The notes beneath the pieces are model-generated. The model had not been told where the DNA came from and did no database searches. It saw only the letters and a list, made by a program, of their open reading frames with translations. Positions 45,161-54,502 of a stretch of 64,000 nt of DNA are shown here, in pieces; positions within the stretch are counted from its first letter, which is position 1; each line of letters starts with the position of its first letter. Both the position numbers and the translations under genes were made by a program. Source of the DNA: a bacterium D16-50 (lineage in GTDB: Bacteria; Bacillota; Clostridia; Lachnospirales; Lachnospiraceae); NCBI GenBank assembly GCA_003612485.1, contig RAZA01000011.1, positions 62,001 through 126,000 on the forward strand, in the 5' to 3' direction.

Positions 45161-46336
45161 ATGAAAAAAACAATTATTAAAAACGGAGAAGAACTGCAAA
45201 TTTGTTCAAAATGCATTTATGATGAAACCGTTTCGGGAATCTCCTTCGACGAAGATGGGGTTTGCAATTATTGCCATACAATGGAAAGGTTCCAGGAGGA
45301 GTATAAGACAGGAACTCCGGAAGGAGAAAAGAAATTATCAGATATTATTGCTCAAATAAAAAAAGACGGAAAAGGCAAAAAATATGATTGCGTCATTGGT
45401 GTGTCCGGAGGGACTGATTCCAGCTATTTGATTGCGAAACTAGTCGAATGGGGCCTGCGGCCTTTAGCGGTTCATTATGACAATACATGGAATACTGCAA
45501 TTGCAACGGAAAATATCAAGAAGGTCTTGGACAAATTAAATGTGGATCTTTATACATACGTAATCGACAACAAAGAAGCCGATGATATTTTTCTGTCGTT
45601 TATCAAAGCAGGAGTTCCTGAGCTGGATGCATCGACAGATCTTGCCATAGCAGAATTAATGTATCGGGCAGCGGCAAAATATAAGGTCAAATATATATTT
45701 GAGGGTCATTCCTATATTACGGAAGGAATCGCTCCTCTGAGCAATATGTATTTCGACGGTAAATATATTCAATCAATCCATAAAAAGTTCGGGAAGCTTC
45801 CTATGCAGACGTATCCGCTGATGACCTTTGGCCATTTTATGAAGTGGACTGTCTTCAAGCAAATCAAGAAAATAAGGCCATTCTGGTATATTAATTATTC
45901 CAAAGAAGAGGCCAGGGAATACTTAGAGAAGGAGTTTGGCTGGCAATATTACGGCGGACACCATCTTGAAAACAGAATAGTAGCTATGCAGCATAGCTAC
46001 TATAACTATCGTAAATATGGAATAGATAACAGGAATTTAAGCTTGGCGGCAGGAGTGCGGTCAGGGCTGCTGGATAGGGAAGCGGCCATTGATGAGTTTT
46101 ATAATCATGAGCCCTATTTGGAGGATGGGCTTTTGGACTACTTTAAAGAACGCATGCATTTAACAGACGAAGAGTTCGAGAGTTTGATGAAAACACCGAA
46201 TAAAAGATACACTGAATATCTGACCTACAAGAAAAGATTTCAAAGGATGAGGCCATTGTTCTACATTTTGGCAAAGGCTAATCTAGTTCCCATGAGCTTT
46301 TATGTAAAATATACCGCAAAGGACAAGGTAGAATAA
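45161..46336 (+). CDS. wbpG: WbpG-like N-acetyl sugar amidotransferase
   Basis: 391 residues; AGGGG lies 7 bases before the ATG. The N-terminus has zinc-ribbon cysteines (CSKCIYDETV, then VCNYCHTM). The PP-loop ATP-pyrophosphatase motif is CVIGVSGGTDSSYL. FEGHSYITEGIAPL and YGGHHLENRIVA are family-specific. It works with the adjoining HisH and HisF homologues, which supply ammonia from glutamine, to turn an N-acetyl group into an acetamidino group, as in P. aeruginosa O5 LPS. The likely target is the 3-acetamido group made by the WbpB/E/D trio. The three amidination genes are 1-11 bases apart. Confidence 0.9.
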   Translation: MKKTIIKNGEELQICSKCIYDETVSGISFDEDGVCNYCHTMERFQEEYKTGTPEGEKKLSDIIAQIKKDGKGKKYDCVIGVSGGTDSSYLIAKLVEWGLRPLAVHYDNTWNTAIATENIKKVLDKLNVDLYTYVIDNKEADDIFLSFIKAGVPELDASTDLAIAELMYRAAAKYKVKYIFEGHSYITEGIAPLSNMYFDGKYIQSIHKKFGKLPMQTYPLMTFGHFMKWTVFKQIKKIRPFWYINYSKEEAREYLEKEFGWQYYGGHHLENRIVAMQHSYYNYRKYGIDNRNLSLAAGVRSGLLDREAAIDEFYNHEPYLEDGLLDYFKERMHLTDEEFESLMKTPNKRYTEYLTYKKRFQRMRPLFYILAKANLVPMSFYVKYTAKDKVE

Positions 46337-46337
46337 G

Positions 46338-46949
46338 ATGCTTGTTATTGTAGACTATGGTTTGGGCAACTTGGGATCCGTGTACAACATGATTAAAAAG
46401 GTAGGCGGAAGTTCCATCATATCAAGCGATCCAAAAGTGATTTCTCAGGCCGACAAGGTGATTTTGCCTGGTGTAGGGAAATTTGATGCCGGAATGACGA
46501 AAATTGAAGAACATGGTCTTTTGGATGTCTTAAACAAAAAGGCAAATGAGGACAAAATACCCGTTTTGGGAATCTGCCTTGGCATGCAGCTTTTGACGGA
46601 AAGGAGCGAGGAGGGCAATAAGAAAGGACTGGGATGGATCAAGGCCGATACAGTGCGTTTTGATTTTCCCAAAGAATCCGGGATAAAAATACCCCATATG
46701 GGATGGAACTATGTGGAAAAGGCAGCGAATACACCTTTGCTTTCCGGCTTTGACGAGACGTTTAGATATTATTTTGTGCACTCATATTATGTAAAGCCTA
46801 AATTACCAGAGAATGTATTATTGAAGACAAATTATGGAATTGAATTTGCATCAGCCATATATAAGGATAATGTTTTCGGAGTACAATTTCATCCTGAAAA
46901 AAGCCATAAATTCGGGAAAAGATTGCTAACTAATTTTTTGGCGTTATAG
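46338..46949 (+). CDS. hisH: HisH-type glutaminase of the acetamidino-sugar system
   Basis: 203 residues, class I glutamine amidotransferase. VIVDYGLGNLGSVYNMIKK at the N-terminus, nucleophile cysteine in GICLGMQLL, and catalytic His and Glu in FGVQFHPEKSHKFG. It releases ammonia from glutamine. It lies between WbpG and the HisF homologue, with no other histidine genes nearby, so the role is amidination and not imidazole-glycerol-phosphate synthesis. Confidence 0.9.
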   Translation: MLVIVDYGLGNLGSVYNMIKKVGGSSIISSDPKVISQADKVILPGVGKFDAGMTKIEEHGLLDVLNKKANEDKIPVLGICLGMQLLTERSEEGNKKGLGWIKADTVRFDFPKESGIKIPHMGWNYVEKAANTPLLSGFDETFRYYFVHSYYVKPKLPENVLLKTNYGIEFASAIYKDNVFGVQFHPEKSHKFGKRLLTNFLAL

Positions 46950-46960
46950 GACAAGGAAAA

Positions 46961-47707
46961 ATGATAAAGACAAGAATCATACCATGCTTATTGCTACGTG
47001 AGGGGGCATTGGTAAAAACAGTTAAATTTGGGAAATTTCAATATGTAGGTGACCCCTTAAATACCTGCAGAATCTTCAACGAATTGGAAGTCGATGAAAT
47101 GATGATTCTGGATATCATGGCCAGCAGGCATAATAGGGAACCTGACTATGACTTGCTGCAAAAATTGACCAGCGAGTGCTTTATGCCCTTGTCCTATGGG
47201 GGCGGGATAAAAAGCATTATGCAGGCAAAGAAAATCTTTTCAATGGGATTTGAAAAAATCGTAATTAACAGCAGCTTATTCAACGGCCTTAATTTGCTCA
47301 AAGAAATAGCAGATGTATATGGCTCACAAAGCCTGATCGTTTCTATCGACATTAAAAAGAATCTATTCGGAAAATATGATATATACTCCAACTCCGGTTC
47401 TAAAAAAGAAGAGGCAAAACTGCTGGATTGGGTCGAAAAGGTAGAATCTGCCGGGGCAGGAGAAATTCTGTTGACCAATATTTCACGGGAAGGAACATGG
47501 AGCGGATTTGATACGGAAATCATAAAAAAAGTATCCGAGAAAACAATGATACCCGTAGTGGCCCACGGCGGTGCAGGATGTGAAAAGGATATCAAAGAAG
47601 CTGTTCGGTATGGCGGAGCTTCTGCTGTTGCATTAGGAAGCATGGTGGTCTTTCAAAACAAGGATATGGGAGTTTTGATTAACTATAACAACAATTATGA
47701 TATATAA
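46961..47707 (+). CDS. hisF: HisF-like ammonia-channel subunit of the acetamidino-sugar system
   Basis: 248 residues, (beta/alpha)8 barrel: RIIPCLLLREGALVKTVKF, FMPLSYGGGIKSI, SLIVSIDIKKN and VVAHGGAGCEKDI. The catalytic Asp11 of true HisF (IIxCLDV) is Leu here (IIPCLLL), while the later Asp in SIDIKK remains. Loss of Asp11 fits the divergent HisF proteins of amidination systems, which channel ammonia but need not make imidazole glycerol phosphate. It partners with HisH (46338-46949) and WbpG. Confidence 0.88.
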   Translation: MIKTRIIPCLLLREGALVKTVKFGKFQYVGDPLNTCRIFNELEVDEMMILDIMASRHNREPDYDLLQKLTSECFMPLSYGGGIKSIMQAKKIFSMGFEKIVINSSLFNGLNLLKEIADVYGSQSLIVSIDIKKNLFGKYDIYSNSGSKKEEAKLLDWVEKVESAGAGEILLTNISREGTWSGFDTEIIKKVSEKTMIPVVAHGGAGCEKDIKEAVRYGGASAVALGSMVVFQNKDMGVLINYNNNYDI

Positions 47708-47725
47708 CAATGCCGGGGTGATCCT

Positions 47726-48322
47726 ATGGATTTTTATGACGAATTAAATGCAAAATTGCGGAAAAAAAGAGAGGATATGAAAGAAAAGTATCATAGGGTC
47801 CTTCCGACAAATGAACTTTTTTTTGATAGATGGGAAAAGGCAAAATACCTAAATGCCGGGGAAGGAACAACTATTTATGATACTTCGATTATAATGGGTG
47901 ATGTGAAAATAGGTAAATATGTGTGGATTGGCCCCTATACGCTATTGGAGGGAAGCAATGCGGCACTATCCATCGGAAACCATGTATCTATTGATGCAGG
48001 TGTTATGATATATACCCATGATTCAACGAAATTCTATGTTTCCGGGGGGAAAAATGCTTTTGAGAAAGGAAATGTCTCTATCGGAGATAATACAGTCATC
48101 GGAAGCATGAGCATGATTTCCTGCGGCGTTGCTATAGGCAGGCATTGTGTTATCGGAGCACATAGCTTTGTTAATTGCAGTATTCCTGATTATTCCATTG
48201 CCGCAGGCATCCCTGCAAAAATCATTGGTAAAGTAGTCATGGATAAGGAAGGAAATGTTCATTTTGTTTACAGCGAAAAAAATGATAGGGAGGAAAAGCG
48301 GCATGAATGTACCGATAATTAA
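47726..48322 (+). CDS. Hexapeptide-repeat acetyltransferase
   Basis: 198 residues. A helical N-terminus (DFYDELNAKLRKKREDMKEKY) precedes a left-handed beta helix: DTSIIMGDVKIGKYVWIGPY, LSIGNHVSIDAGVMIYTHDS and VSIGDNTVIGSMSMISCGV. The active-site histidine probably lies in IYTHDS. It would O- or N-acetylate a sugar using acetyl-CoA. Its end overlaps the following aminotransferase start by 20 bases, which suggests the pair acts in sequence on one amino sugar. Confidence 0.82.
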   Translation: MDFYDELNAKLRKKREDMKEKYHRVLPTNELFFDRWEKAKYLNAGEGTTIYDTSIIMGDVKIGKYVWIGPYTLLEGSNAALSIGNHVSIDAGVMIYTHDSTKFYVSGGKNAFEKGNVSIGDNTVIGSMSMISCGVAIGRHCVIGAHSFVNCSIPDYSIAAGIPAKIIGKVVMDKEGNVHFVYSEKNDREEKRHECTDN

Positions 48323-49514
48323 ACCTTATATTACCGAAAAGGAAGGTCAGGAAGTAGAACGAGTGCTGCGGTCAGGATGGCTTGCGCAAGGGAAAAAAGT
48401 AGCTGAATTTGAGCAGAAAGTAGCTGCATATGAGGGAACAAAATATGCCATAGCAACAACATCGTGTACGACTGCGCTCCATCTGGTTTTGGCCGCTTTG
48501 GATTTAAAGGCCGGTTATGATGTTTTGGTTCCCTCTTTTACATTTGTCGCCACAGCTAATTCTGTAGAATATACAGGCGCTACACCCGTTCTGGTAGATG
48601 TTTGTAAGGAAACTTTTTGTATTGATACAGATTGGCTGGAACTGTTTATTGAAGATCATTATTGTGCAGGTGAGGAGGGATATGTAAACAAAAAAAGCGG
48701 AAATATTCTGTGGGGTGTTATACCTGTAAATGAATTTGGACTATGCTGCAACATATATGAAGTCATAAGAATATCCAAAAAATATAGGCTCACGATTGTG
48801 GAGGACAGCGCTTGTGCATTGGGAGCAAGCATCAACGGCGTCCATGAAGGGGCATTCGGTAATATCTCTTGTCTAAGTTTTCATCCAAGAAAATCGATCA
48901 CCACCGGAGAAGGCGGTATGATTTTGTGTGATGATATAGAAATAGCAGAAAAAATCAGGCGGCTGAGGAGCCATAGCGCATCTGTCTCAGAAGTAAAGAG
49001 AGATTCGGGAAAGGGATATTTATTACCGGAATTTAATGAATTAGGTTACAACTACAGAATGACAGATATTCAGGGAGCTTTGGGCGTAGTTCAAATGGAT
49101 CATATTGACTATATTATTAGTCAGCGCCGGAAATGGGCAAAACGCTATAATGAATTGATAAACAAGAAAGTAGGTTATTTAACGCCACCCTGCGAGCCTG
49201 AAGGTTTTTGTCATACTTATCAATCTTATGTCTGTATGGTGGACCAAGAGAAGCTTGGAGTAAAATCGATCGAAGAGGCAAATGCTTGGCGCAATCGCTT
49301 GATGGATAATCTGGAAGCAAGCGGTATATCTACGCGTCAAGGAACTCATGCCGTCCATACTCTAGGATATTATAGAAATAAGTATGGTTATAGGCATTAT
49401 GACCTTGAGAACGCATACGCATGCGATAGGCTAAGCATTGCCCTCCCGCTATACGTTACAATGGAGCAGGAAGAACAAGATTATGTAATAGATAAGCTGG
49501 TGGAATTTGGCTGA
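48303..49514 (+). CDS. DegT/DnrJ/EryC1 aminotransferase
   Basis: 403 residues from ATG 48303, with GGGAGG 8 bases upstream inside the preceding gene. SGWLAQGKKVAEFEQKV, ATTSCTTALHLVLAALDL, IVEDSACALGAS and the PLP lysine in SFHPRKSITTGEGG. Compared with the other two aminotransferases of the window it has an insertion near residue 130 (HYCAGEEGYVNKKSGN). With the acetyltransferase before it and the SDR at 50952-51920 it may form a second amino-sugar branch. Substrate unknown. Confidence 0.82.
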   Translation: MNVPIIKPYITEKEGQEVERVLRSGWLAQGKKVAEFEQKVAAYEGTKYAIATTSCTTALHLVLAALDLKAGYDVLVPSFTFVATANSVEYTGATPVLVDVCKETFCIDTDWLELFIEDHYCAGEEGYVNKKSGNILWGVIPVNEFGLCCNIYEVIRISKKYRLTIVEDSACALGASINGVHEGAFGNISCLSFHPRKSITTGEGGMILCDDIEIAEKIRRLRSHSASVSEVKRDSGKGYLLPEFNELGYNYRMTDIQGALGVVQMDHIDYIISQRRKWAKRYNELINKKVGYLTPPCEPEGFCHTYQSYVCMVDQEKLGVKSIEEANAWRNRLMDNLEASGISTRQGTHAVHTLGYYRNKYGYRHYDLENAYACDRLSIALPLYVTMEQEEQDYVIDKLVEFG

Positions 49515-49537
49515 ATATACTTTTGAGGAGGCAAGAC

Positions 49538-50917
49538 GTGGGGACACGATTTTGTTTGAAAAAACTATATAGAGAAAATCCCTATATTTTTATACCGATC
49601 TACAAATTACATCATAGCAAAGAACGAAGGAAATATCTTAGATTTCTGGACCAATCCGAGAGATGGTCAGAAGATCAAATGTGCGTCTGGCAGTTTAAAA
49701 AAATCAAAGAAACCGTGGAATACGCATATTCTCATGTGGAATTTTATCGCAATAAATATAAAGCTGTCGGCTATGAAAATGGTGACCTAAAGGACTGGAA
49801 AGATTATTACAGTCTCCCTTGTGTCAGCAAGACTGAAATCAAAAATAATCCTGATCTGTTTTTGTCAGATGAGTATAGGACTTCCGGAAAATATAGGGTG
49901 TCCTATACAAGCGGTTCTACAGATAAACCGCTAAAATTCTATATGCCTTTTGAAGCACAGTTTAAAGAAGAAGCTTTCTTTGAATATTATTGGGCAAAGT
50001 ATGGGTATCGGTTTGGAGAGCGGGCGGTGGTTTTCAGGGGACACCAGACGATAGATTCTGAGAAAGAAACATTTTACAAATATGATAGAATGCAAAATTT
50101 TAAATTATTTGATTCTAGATATGTTTCCGACGAAAGGTATCTATGGAAATATGACAAGCAGATAAAATCTTTTAAGGCAGATACGCTTTTTGCGTATCCC
50201 TCTTCTGCTTATATGTTGGCAAAAGCTTATGAAAAAAGCGGAATTACCCCCCCTAGATTCAAAAAGATTTTTCTTGGATCAGAAAACACATATGAAGACC
50301 AATTGCGGTATATAGAAGAAATGTTCAAGGGAGAAGCTGCATATCACTATGGTCACTCAGAAGGTGTATTGCTGGCAATAAAGTATAGGGACAATCATTT
50401 TTTGGGATTTCTACCTCAATATGGTCACATTGATGAATACGATGAAACCGGCAAAAGGTACGGGGATAATGAATTGGGGCAGATTATAGGCACCGGATTT
50501 TCAAAAACCATGCCATTTATAAGGTATAAAACGGAAGACTATGCCATTTTTTCCGGATATAAATCAAAGGATTTTATGAAAAATTGCACTTCAGTGGAAC
50601 GGATTGAAGGGAGAAAGCATGAATTTGTCGTGACAAAAGACAAACGCAGAGTGTCCTTGTGCAGTATTGCCGGCGCACATATGAGCGAAATGACGCTTGT
50701 CAGTGATATGCAATATGAGCAGAAAGAAATAGGAAAGCTAATCGTGAAGGTGACGCTGCTTCCTGACACGGATGCGGCAAAGGCAAAAAAAGCAATCTCA
50801 GAAAAACTGGAGGCTTTTTTTGAAAATACCGTTGAAGTAGAGACCGTTATCGTTCCTGAAATAAAATATTCGTCAAATGGGAAAAAAATCATGTTAAAGC
50901 AGGCATTGCCGCTATAA
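49538..50917 (+). CDS. CapK/phenylacetate-CoA ligase-like adenylate-forming protein
   Basis: 459 residues from GTG 49538, chosen because AGGAGG precedes it by about 6 bases. Adenylate-forming fold: VSYTSGSTDKPLKFYMP is the phosphate-binding loop, then FLGSENTYEDQLRYIEE, YGHSEGVLLAIKY and MPFIRYKTEDYAIF, the A7-like aspartate region. CapK-like proteins are frequent in capsule loci without a proven role. Activating a small acid for amide linkage to an amino sugar is the usual suggestion. It sits after two amino-sugar genes, in line with that. Confidence 0.78.
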   Translation: MGTRFCLKKLYRENPYIFIPIYKLHHSKERRKYLRFLDQSERWSEDQMCVWQFKKIKETVEYAYSHVEFYRNKYKAVGYENGDLKDWKDYYSLPCVSKTEIKNNPDLFLSDEYRTSGKYRVSYTSGSTDKPLKFYMPFEAQFKEEAFFEYYWAKYGYRFGERAVVFRGHQTIDSEKETFYKYDRMQNFKLFDSRYVSDERYLWKYDKQIKSFKADTLFAYPSSAYMLAKAYEKSGITPPRFKKIFLGSENTYEDQLRYIEEMFKGEAAYHYGHSEGVLLAIKYRDNHFLGFLPQYGHIDEYDETGKRYGDNELGQIIGTGFSKTMPFIRYKTEDYAIFSGYKSKDFMKNCTSVERIEGRKHEFVVTKDKRRVSLCSIAGAHMSEMTLVSDMQYEQKEIGKLIVKVTLLPDTDAAKAKKAISEKLEAFFENTVEVETVIVPEIKYSSNGKKIMLKQALPL

Positions 50918-50951
50918 TTCATACAATAATAAGAACAGAGAGGGCTATACT

Positions 50952-51920
50952 ATGCTATCCATCAAGGGAAAAACCGTTTTAGTTACCGGAGGCGCCGGCT
51001 TTATAGGCAGTCATTTGTGCGACACCTTGCTTGAAAAGGGTGCCGGAAAAGTAGTTTGTCTGGATAACTTTTTCTTAGGGAAAATGGAAAATCTTCAGGA
51101 GGCAACATCACACGAAAATTTTGTCTTGTATCATGATGATGCTCGAAATTTCGGAACTGTTCAAGCAATTCTGGGAAAGGAACAAGTTGATGTAGTTTTT
51201 AATTTAGCTACAATTGCATTAAACTATTCGTTCTTTAACCCCTTTGATGCCTATATGGTGAATGTGGAGATTGCAAATACTTTACTGGAATTATTAAAAA
51301 TGGAGCAATATAGAACATTGATTCATGTTTCATCCTCTGAAGCATATGGCAGCGCAAAATATTCACCTATGGATGAAAACCATCCGACAGACCCCACCAC
51401 ACCATATGCTGCGGGAAAAGCGGCAGCAGATTTGATGATTCACAGCTTTTCCAAGGTTCTTGATTTGGATATTTCAATTATTAGACCCTTCAATAATTTT
51501 GGGCCTAGGCAAAATGCAGAAGGCCCATTGGCGGCTATTATACCTGCAACCGCACGAAAAATCCGCCAAGGCGAGACACCTATGATCGAGGGGACAGGCG
51601 AACAGACCAGAGACTTTATCTATGTGAAGGATACGGTAAGGGCTCTGGTAGCGGCCTATGAAAATGAAGACAGTAGGGGGAAAATTATTAATATTGGAAG
51701 CGGCAGCGACATTTCCATCAATTACTTAATGAAAAAAATATGTGACTATTTAGGGTATGACGGTGAAATAGAACGAAGAGAATCCAGAAAAAGCGATGTT
51801 CAGAAACTATGCGCATCTTCAGACCGAGCCAAAAAATATCTTGGGTTTACTCCAGAGTATACTTTCGAGGAGGCTTTAAAGGAAACGTTAGATTGGTACA
51901 TTAAGCATGCAAAATTATAG
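50952..51920 (+). CDS. NAD-dependent nucleotide-sugar epimerase/dehydratase (SDR)
   Basis: 322 residues, extended SDR. VLVTGGAGFIGSHLCDTLL binds NAD, HVSSSEAYGSAKYSPM the catalytic Ser region, and TPYAAGKAAADL the Tyr-x3-Lys. IRPFNNFGPRQN and TRDFIYVKDTVRAL are conserved. The pattern recalls 4,6-dehydratases of the LegB/GDP-mannose type as well as 4-epimerases, so the reaction is open. It probably acts before the aminotransferase (48303-49514) on a UDP-sugar. Confidence 0.8.
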   Translation: MLSIKGKTVLVTGGAGFIGSHLCDTLLEKGAGKVVCLDNFFLGKMENLQEATSHENFVLYHDDARNFGTVQAILGKEQVDVVFNLATIALNYSFFNPFDAYMVNVEIANTLLELLKMEQYRTLIHVSSSEAYGSAKYSPMDENHPTDPTTPYAAGKAAADLMIHSFSKVLDLDISIIRPFNNFGPRQNAEGPLAAIIPATARKIRQGETPMIEGTGEQTRDFIYVKDTVRALVAAYENEDSRGKIINIGSGSDISINYLMKKICDYLGYDGEIERRESRKSDVQKLCASSDRAKKYLGFTPEYTFEEALKETLDWYIKHAKL

Positions 51921-51966
51921 GATTCATATGTTTGAATAATGCATAATGCCACTGAAAAAGAGGTGA

Positions 51967-53325
51967 ATGTCTATGCTGACTCTGGGAACAACTGTGCCAT
52001 CCTTTCATTTATCTGAAAAAAAGAAATATCTATTTTTAATAGGACTTGGAATCCTTTCTGTCGCAATATTATTTTTATCGGTACATAACGGAATTGATTA
52101 TCATCTGATAAAAAGCTTTATGGGAGGGCGAGTTCAATGGCTGAACGGGTTTCTGACAGAAGTATTCAATGGTATGCCGCCATCTTTGGACACAATTGAA
52201 GATCACGATTTAAGCTACTACTTGTATCTGAGCTATCTGGGCAAATTTTTAGGAATCAGAGATGCCGAACAATTATTCTTAGTTGTCCAAATGCTTGCAT
52301 GGGGAACAGTTTTGTTGCTATATCCCGCAATATGGTATTATTTGACCAAAACATGGGTAGTAGGTCTTTTGACTCCTATAGCCACGGTTATGATTTTGCG
52401 CCCGATGCTTTGGACTTACTGCAATGATTCTTACTGGTCTATGGCATGGACTGTGCTGATGGGCATTCCGTTGATTGCTGCCTATGAAAAAGACTGTGGA
52501 AAAAATAGAAGCTTTTTCTCGGGGGGGGTAATTTGTCTCGTCATCGCATTAGGAAACGTGCCAAGAGGGCATTCCTCTATGGGGATTGCGTTGGTTTTTC
52601 TTGCGGTGCTTATAAAATCATTTATGGCAAGATATAGAGATATTAGAAAAATTAGTGTTCGAGTGTTCCTTAGCATTTTAATCATACTGTTCTTTTATCG
52701 ATGCTTTACAAATGTTGTGCCTGATATGTATACATATTTCAGAGATGATTACGGCAAAATGGAGAATATGCCGGCATGGCATACATTGTATGTAGGGCTT
52801 GGATGGGATGAAAATAAATATGGCATTACATGGAATGATGCATGCGGAACCGAAGCTGCTCAAAAGATTGATCCCGATGTAATACCCAATTCTAAAGAAT
52901 ATCATGAAATAATAAAACAAATATATTTGTCTCTGATCAAGGAAGATCCTTTATACATACTGCAAAGCTACATCAGGAAATTAATTGCGTGTATAAAAGT
53001 CAATATCAATTATATTTGGAAAAGTCCCTATTTTCTGCATAAAGGGACGGCTGTTTTATTGACGGGGATTCTGTTGCTACTCAATAAATTTGTACTGAAA
53101 AGGCAAAGCCAGTTCAAAGCGTATTATATTTTAATATTTGGAGCATTTTTCTGCGGAATACAGTCATTGATATTTCCCATGATTGCAACCATTGCGGATC
53201 AGTACCTGACAGGATCATTTGCTGCAGGAGATTTATTGCTTTTTATATTGTTTGTAATAGGTACATCAAATTTCTGCAATGCAATTCAGGAAAGAAAACA
53301 GACAAAACGTAAAAAAGTTCCTTAA
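51967..53325 (+). CDS. Polytopic membrane protein, possibly GT-C-type glycosyltransferase
   Basis: 452 residues with about ten hydrophobic segments and a soluble region at 245-330. After the first helix comes an extracytoplasmic loop with acidic patches (DYHLIKSFMGGRVQW, then EDHDLSYYLYLSYLGK), the place where GT-C enzymes carry catalytic acids. MILRPMLWTYCNDSYWSMAW is also distinctive. It could add a sugar from a polyprenyl-phosphate donor outside the membrane, or be another polymerase-like protein. ATG 51973 is an alternative start. No family identified with confidence. Confidence 0.6.
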   Translation: MSMLTLGTTVPSFHLSEKKKYLFLIGLGILSVAILFLSVHNGIDYHLIKSFMGGRVQWLNGFLTEVFNGMPPSLDTIEDHDLSYYLYLSYLGKFLGIRDAEQLFLVVQMLAWGTVLLLYPAIWYYLTKTWVVGLLTPIATVMILRPMLWTYCNDSYWSMAWTVLMGIPLIAAYEKDCGKNRSFFSGGVICLVIALGNVPRGHSSMGIALVFLAVLIKSFMARYRDIRKISVRVFLSILIILFFYRCFTNVVPDMYTYFRDDYGKMENMPAWHTLYVGLGWDENKYGITWNDACGTEAAQKIDPDVIPNSKEYHEIIKQIYLSLIKEDPLYILQSYIRKLIACIKVNINYIWKSPYFLHKGTAVLLTGILLLLNKFVLKRQSQFKAYYILIFGAFFCGIQSLIFPMIATIADQYLTGSFAAGDLLLFILFVIGTSNFCNAIQERKQTKRKKVP

Positions 53326-53345
53326 AGGGGGAGCGCAAGTCGTAT

Positions 53346-54440
53346 ATGAAGAAAATAATGATAGTATTTGGGACAAGGCCGGAAGCAATCAAGATGTGTC
53401 CTTTAGTAAAGGAGTTAAAAGCACGTAATACCCTGCAGACGATCGTCTGTGTAACAGGTCAGCATAGACAGATGCTGGATCAAGTACTGGAAGCATTTCA
53501 GGTATCCCCAGATTATGATTTATCCATCATGAAAGAGCGGCAGACATTATTTGATGTTACTGGAATGATTCTAAATGGTATACGAAAGGTACTGGAACAG
53601 AATAAGCCAGATGTTGTGCTGGTTCATGGAGACACCACAACTACATTCGCAGCTGCACTTGCCTGCTTTTATTTACAGATTCCCGTAGGACATGTGGAGG
53701 CAGGACTAAGAACATATGATATCTATTCACCGTATCCGGAAGAGTTCAACCGACAAGCAGTTAGCATTATTGCAAAGTACAATTTTGCGCCTACAGAATG
53801 GAGCAAGAGAAATTTACTTGCAGAAGGAAAGAACGCAGAGACAATTTTTGTAACCGGAAATACTGCGATAGACGCGTTGAAGACAACTGTCCGAAAAGAT
53901 TATTGCCACCCGGAATTGGACTGGGCAAGAGGCAGCCGCCTGATCTTAATCACCGCACATCGAAGAGAAAATCTCGGCGAGCCCATGAGACATATGTTTT
54001 GCGCAATACGGAGAGTCTGTGATGAACATGCGGATATTAAGGCTATTTATCCTATTCATATGAATCCGGCTGTACGAGAAACAGCCAATGCCGTTTTGGG
54101 CGGAGACGATAGGATCCATATCATTGAACCGTTGGAAGTAATGGATTTTCATAATTTTTTAGCAAGAGCATATCTTGTTTTGACTGATTCCGGAGGCATT
54201 CAGGAAGAAGCTCCCTCCCTTGGAAAGCCGGTTCTCGTGATGAGGGACACAACGGAACGCCCGGAAGGGGTGGATGCTGGGACGCTCAAGCTGGTGGGCA
54301 CCGACGAGGAGACTATTTATCAGAGTTTTAAATTATTGCTGGAAAACGAAACGGAATATCAGAAAATGAGTCAGGCAAGCAATCCTTATGGGGACGGATA
54401 TGCCAGTGTGCGGATTGCCGATGTGCTGGAAAGGGCTTAA
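53346..54440 (+). CDS. wecB: UDP-N-acetylglucosamine 2-epimerase (non-hydrolysing), copy 2
   Basis: 364 residues. GTRPEAIKMCPL, VVLVHGDTTTTFAAAL, GHVEAGLRTYDIYSPYPEEFN, LTDSGGIQEEAPSLGKPVLVMR. Makes UDP-ManNAc for WecC copy 2, or might serve the diamino-uronate branch in place of WbpI. Near its 3' end base composition jumps (39 of 60 GC at 54241-54300, against 26 of 60 at 53401-53460) and resembles the first wecB there. It is the last gene of module C, followed by a strong hairpin terminator. Confidence 0.92.
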   Translation: MKKIMIVFGTRPEAIKMCPLVKELKARNTLQTIVCVTGQHRQMLDQVLEAFQVSPDYDLSIMKERQTLFDVTGMILNGIRKVLEQNKPDVVLVHGDTTTTFAAALACFYLQIPVGHVEAGLRTYDIYSPYPEEFNRQAVSIIAKYNFAPTEWSKRNLLAEGKNAETIFVTGNTAIDALKTTVRKDYCHPELDWARGSRLILITAHRRENLGEPMRHMFCAIRRVCDEHADIKAIYPIHMNPAVRETANAVLGGDDRIHIIEPLEVMDFHNFLARAYLVLTDSGGIQEEAPSLGKPVLVMRDTTERPEGVDAGTLKLVGTDEETIYQSFKLLLENETEYQKMSQASNPYGDGYASVRIADVLERA

Positions 54441-54502
54441 AGAGGAGCCTTTTTTTACCAAATCCACAAACTTTTTGCACTACGGTAAACATCTTTGCTT
54501 TT

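Noticed and set aside
46338-47707. Histidine biosynthesis genes hisH and hisF
   Set aside because: No other histidine genes are near, the HisF homologue lacks Asp11, and the adjoining WbpG defines the acetamidino system.
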